From: AC-32 sp038236705
GTDB taxonomy: Bacteria > Actinomycetota > Thermoleophilia > Gaiellales > Gaiellaceae
Reading direction: 5' to 3'
Assembly: GCA_038236705.1 (NCBI GenBank)
Contig: JBBRZN010000009.1
Location: forward strand, 1 to 64,000
Length of the DNA stretch: 64,000 nt
Shown here piece after piece: positions 61,830-64,000 of this stretch. The position numbers and the translations under genes were made by a program. Numbering within the stretch: the first letter of the stretch is position 1; each line of letters begins with the position of its first letter. The notes beneath the pieces are model-generated. The model did not search any database. It saw only the letters and a program-made list of their open reading frames with translations, and had not been told where the DNA came from.

Positions 61830-63800
61830 CTACCGCGCCATCGGGCGCAGGCCCTTGGCGATCGCGAGCATCGTCTCGTTCGAGAGCGAATCGAGCAGGG
61901 TGTTCACGACCCAGTAGGTGGCGCCGTTGTCGAAAAGGACGACCATGTGCAGGTGCGAGGCCGAGTAGTAGAGATCGAAGGTGCGACCTCCGACCTTCTG
62001 CGTGAGGCTCTTGTCGGCGAGCGCGGGCGCGTCGGCCCAGCGCGTCATCTGGATGCCCCAGTACTCGTTCGCGCCGTAGCGGTAGGTGAGCCGGAGCGCG
62101 GGCTGCCCGCCGAGCACGTACACACGCCACGGCGTCTCTCCGGAGGCGTCGTCGAGGTACGAGCCGCGCTCGAGCACGGTCGGCACCTCGAGCCGGAACG
62201 GCAAGCGCTTTCGAAGCTTGAAGAGCGTCGAGCGCGTCTCACCAGGGTCGCGGCGGATGTTCGGCGGCTGCTTCGTCGGCCTCGTGGGAACGACGATCGG
62301 CGCGAGCTGGTCGTGGAAGGTCGAGCCGACCACGACAACGAGCAGCGCGCCGTTGGAGAGCGGCGCGAACTTCGCCGGCATCGGCTCGACGTCGGCGCTC
62401 CCGACCAGGCGCGCGACCTGCTCGGCGCCGATCTTGCCGTCACCCGGGCGCGCCGGGTCGTAGTAGATCTTCGAATGGAAGTAGTTCCAGTTCGGCGCGT
62501 TGGCCGGCTTGTTCCCGGGCGGGAGCAGGATCGTGTAGCCCTTCTGGTGGAGCAGGTAGCTCGCGTTCGAGGCCGAGCCGACGCGGCCGTTGCCGTTGAG
62601 CACCGTGAGGGTCAGCTTCGCCGGCGCGATCGTCCGCTTCCGGTTCTTGCGGATCTTCTTCCCGAGCGCCACCTCGGTCGCGGACGTCGCGGCCTCGACG
62701 TCCGGGTTGAGGAAGCTCTGGACCGCCTCTTCGACGTTCGTCGAGTCGGTGGTCAGCTCGTTCTCGCCGATCAGCCCCTGGATCTTGACCTGGAAGACGT
62801 GGCCCGGCGGCAGGCCGTAGGCGAACTTCGCGTAGCTGTAGACGGTGCTCACGGAGAACTGGTTACCACCGCCGACGCCGATCTCGAGGTACTTGTGATG
62901 CGAGATCGTGTTCACGATTCGCACGAGGCTGTCGGGGCCGATCGACTTGGCGATCCGCTGGCGCGCGGCGGAGACGAACTGCTGCTGGCGCGCGAGCCGG
63001 AAGACGTCGGAGTCGGTGTGCCGGAAGCGGACGAAGTCGAGCGCCTGCTTCCCGGTCATCCGTTGGTAACCGGGCTGGAGGTCGATGTTCGCGAAGTTGG
63101 TCGATCCGGTGCCGACGTTCCTGTTGTAGTAGCGCCGGTCGATGTCCATCCACACCCCGCCGAGCTTGTTCACGACGGCGATGAAGCCGAGGAAGTTGAC
63201 GCTGATGAGGTAGTTGATCGGCAGCTTGGTGTAGTGGCGCACCGTCTCCAGGGCCCCCGTCGAGCCGCAGGAGGCGTACGCGCTGTTGATGCGACCCGTT
63301 CCTTGCGCCACGGCCGGCCCGCCTCCCGACGACGGGCAGTAGAGCGGGACGAGGAGATCACGCGGGAACGAGAGCAGCGAGATCGTCTTCGTGACCGGGT
63401 CGGCCCGGATCAGCATCATCGTGTCCGAACGCGAGGACAGGCCTTGCTCGCCGGCGCGGTGGTCGTAGCCGATCACGAGCGAGATCGCGGCATGCTTTGC
63501 GTCCGGAACCTCGTCGAGCCGTGCCTGGGCGCGCTTGGCATCCACCGAATGGGCCTGGAGGGCGGCCGCGCTCTCGTGCGCCCAGAGGTAGAAGCCGCCG
63601 ACGAGCCCCACGGCCAGCATCAGCACGGTCAGGAACAGCCAGGCGAAGAAGCGGCCGATCTGCACCGCGAGCCCGCGCCGCGGAGGCGGCGGCTGGCGGT
63701 AGAGCGTCACCGGCGTCAGCGAGCCGGGCGGGAGGACCGCGCGGCCGTTGCCGTTGACCTCGGCGCCGCGGCCGATTCCTCTCTTCAGCGTGGTCCGCAT
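61830..63800 (-). CDS. LytR-CpsA-Psr (LCP) family protein with LytR_C domain
   Basis: 656 residues. A basic/proline-rich cytoplasmic N-terminus and one TM helix (FFAWLFLTVLMLAVGLVGGF) precede the extracytoplasmic LCP domain: SRSDTMMLIRADPVTKTISL, LLSFPRDLLVPL, VNFLGFIAVVNKLGGVWMDI, and RFRHTDSDVFRLARQQQFV with the Arg/Asp phosphate site. A later region has the LytR_C-like VLNGNGRVGSASNASYLLHQ. LCP enzymes attach secondary wall polymers to peptidoglycan, consistent with the neighbouring sugar-nucleotide genes. Confidence 0.9.
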   Translation of the reverse strand: MRTTLKRGIGRGAEVNGNGRAVLPPGSLTPVTLYRQPPPPRRGLAVQIGRFFAWLFLTVLMLAVGLVGGFYLWAHESAAALQAHSVDAKRAQARLDEVPDAKHAAISLVIGYDHRAGEQGLSSRSDTMMLIRADPVTKTISLLSFPRDLLVPLYCPSSGGGPAVAQGTGRINSAYASCGSTGALETVRHYTKLPINYLISVNFLGFIAVVNKLGGVWMDIDRRYYNRNVGTGSTNFANIDLQPGYQRMTGKQALDFVRFRHTDSDVFRLARQQQFVSAARQRIAKSIGPDSLVRIVNTISHHKYLEIGVGGGNQFSVSTVYSYAKFAYGLPPGHVFQVKIQGLIGENELTTDSTNVEEAVQSFLNPDVEAATSATEVALGKKIRKNRKRTIAPAKLTLTVLNGNGRVGSASNASYLLHQKGYTILLPPGNKPANAPNWNYFHSKIYYDPARPGDGKIGAEQVARLVGSADVEPMPAKFAPLSNGALLVVVVGSTFHDQLAPIVVPTRPTKQPPNIRRDPGETRSTLFKLRKRLPFRLEVPTVLERGSYLDDASGETPWRVYVLGGQPALRLTYRYGANEYWGIQMTRWADAPALADKSLTQKVGGRTFDLYYSASHLHMVVLFDNGATYWVVNTLLDSLSNETMLAIAKGLRPMAR

Positions 63801-63806
63801 CAGGAA

Positions 63807-63836
63807 AAAACGAAAACGCCCGGGGAGGCGTTCGCC
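63807..63836 (-). terminator. rho-independent terminator
   Basis: Minus-strand AACGCC/GGCGTT stem with a 6-nt loop followed by TTTTCGTTTTTT, directly after the MetE-like gene and before the LCP start. Confidence 0.75.
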
Positions 63837-63874
63837 GGGATCAGGATAGCCGACGCTCCGGCGGGGCTAGGCGG

Positions 63875-64000
63875 CTAGGTGGAGACGTGAGCGCGGTTGA
63901 GCGCCTCTTCGGCCAGCTGCGTGCCCTCGACCATCGCCTGCAGCTTCGCGTAGGCGACGTCCCAGCTGCGCGTGCGCAGGCCGCAGTCCGGGCAGACGTG
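63875..64000 (-). CDS. C-terminus of a MetE-like (cobalamin-independent methionine synthase family) protein
   Basis: Reads CPDCGLRTRSWDVAYAKLQA, MVEGTQLAEEALNRAHVST and a TAG stop; the 5' part lies outside the window. The C-P-D-C-G-L knuckle, followed by a helix with conserved Lys, is the zinc-ligand end of the MetE/UROD-like fold. The family transfers methyl groups to thiols such as homocysteine. Confidence 0.75.
   Translation of the reverse strand, partial: HVCPDCGLRTRSWDVAYAKLQAMVEGTQLAEEALNRAHVST

Overview
The window is high-GC bacterial DNA with actinobacterial gene order. A DUF2017 gene sits beside clpS and a primary-type sigma factor, and a smpB-rnr-ftsX-ftsE-prfB-secA-hpf-comF string lies downstream of ssrA. 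An Rpf-like transglycosylase ends in an ARYCGL motif. Together these point to an uncultured-type member of the Thermoleophilia (Gaiellales/Solirubrobacterales-like). That assignment is inference from gene content, not a phylogeny.

Layout. Positions ~0.7-6.6 kb hold a compact minus-strand mobile element next to a CAU-anticodon tRNA: tyrosine integrase, Xis-like HTH genes, small zinc-binding proteins and a RepA-like AAA ATPase. Positions 6.8-21.4 kb are host genes: a cupredoxin lipoprotein, YjbQ, DUF2017/ClpS/sigma factor, a frame-disrupted GNAT, an Rpf-like enzyme, MFS, two sulfotransferases, and a minus-strand gamma-glutamylation-type amine catabolic cluster (TetR, APC permease, glutamine-synthetase-like ligase, GATase, aldehyde dehydrogenase, SDR). 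Positions 21.6-37.5 kb are miscellaneous host genes: a P450 lacking its heme-ligand cysteine, LemA/DUF2207, small fold-family enzymes, a TOPRIM protein, a secreted BNR-type protein, an alpha/beta-hydrolase fused to an adenylate cyclase, and a decayed hydrolase.

Positions 37.6-44.7 kb form a tandem integration zone at the 3' end of ssrA (tmRNA). Copies of the ssrA terminus lie at 44685-44700, 39330-39345 and 37768-37788. The right-hand segment carries an Int-Xis-Rep module plus a SEC-C protein with a possible PD-(D/E)XK (QxK) nuclease core and a uridine-kinase-like cargo gene. The left-hand segment carries a SRPBCC protein and a small membrane protein.

Positions 45-64 kb return to host chromosome: tmRNA, a tandem GNAT, a wrecked paralogue of the hydrolase-cyclase, then smpB, rnr, ftsX, ftsE, prfB (with the classical CTT-TGA-C +1 frameshift site), secA, hpf and comF. 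A nucleotide-sugar/SAM-recycling block follows (two nucleotidyltransferases, SahH, cupin, Ugd), then an LCP cell-wall ligase and the tail of a MetE-like gene.

Most genes in this window are packed with 4-bp NTGA overlaps (ATGA, GTGA, TTGA). Two junctions appear to be CTGA with a CTG start. Several single-base frame breaks lie in short G or C runs, so some may be assembly errors; the hydrolase-cyclase paralogue also has a real internal deletion. The most unusual observations are the Ser-for-Cys P450, the tandem ssrA att array with duplicated hairpins, the SEC-C/QxK cargo protein, and the CTG starts.
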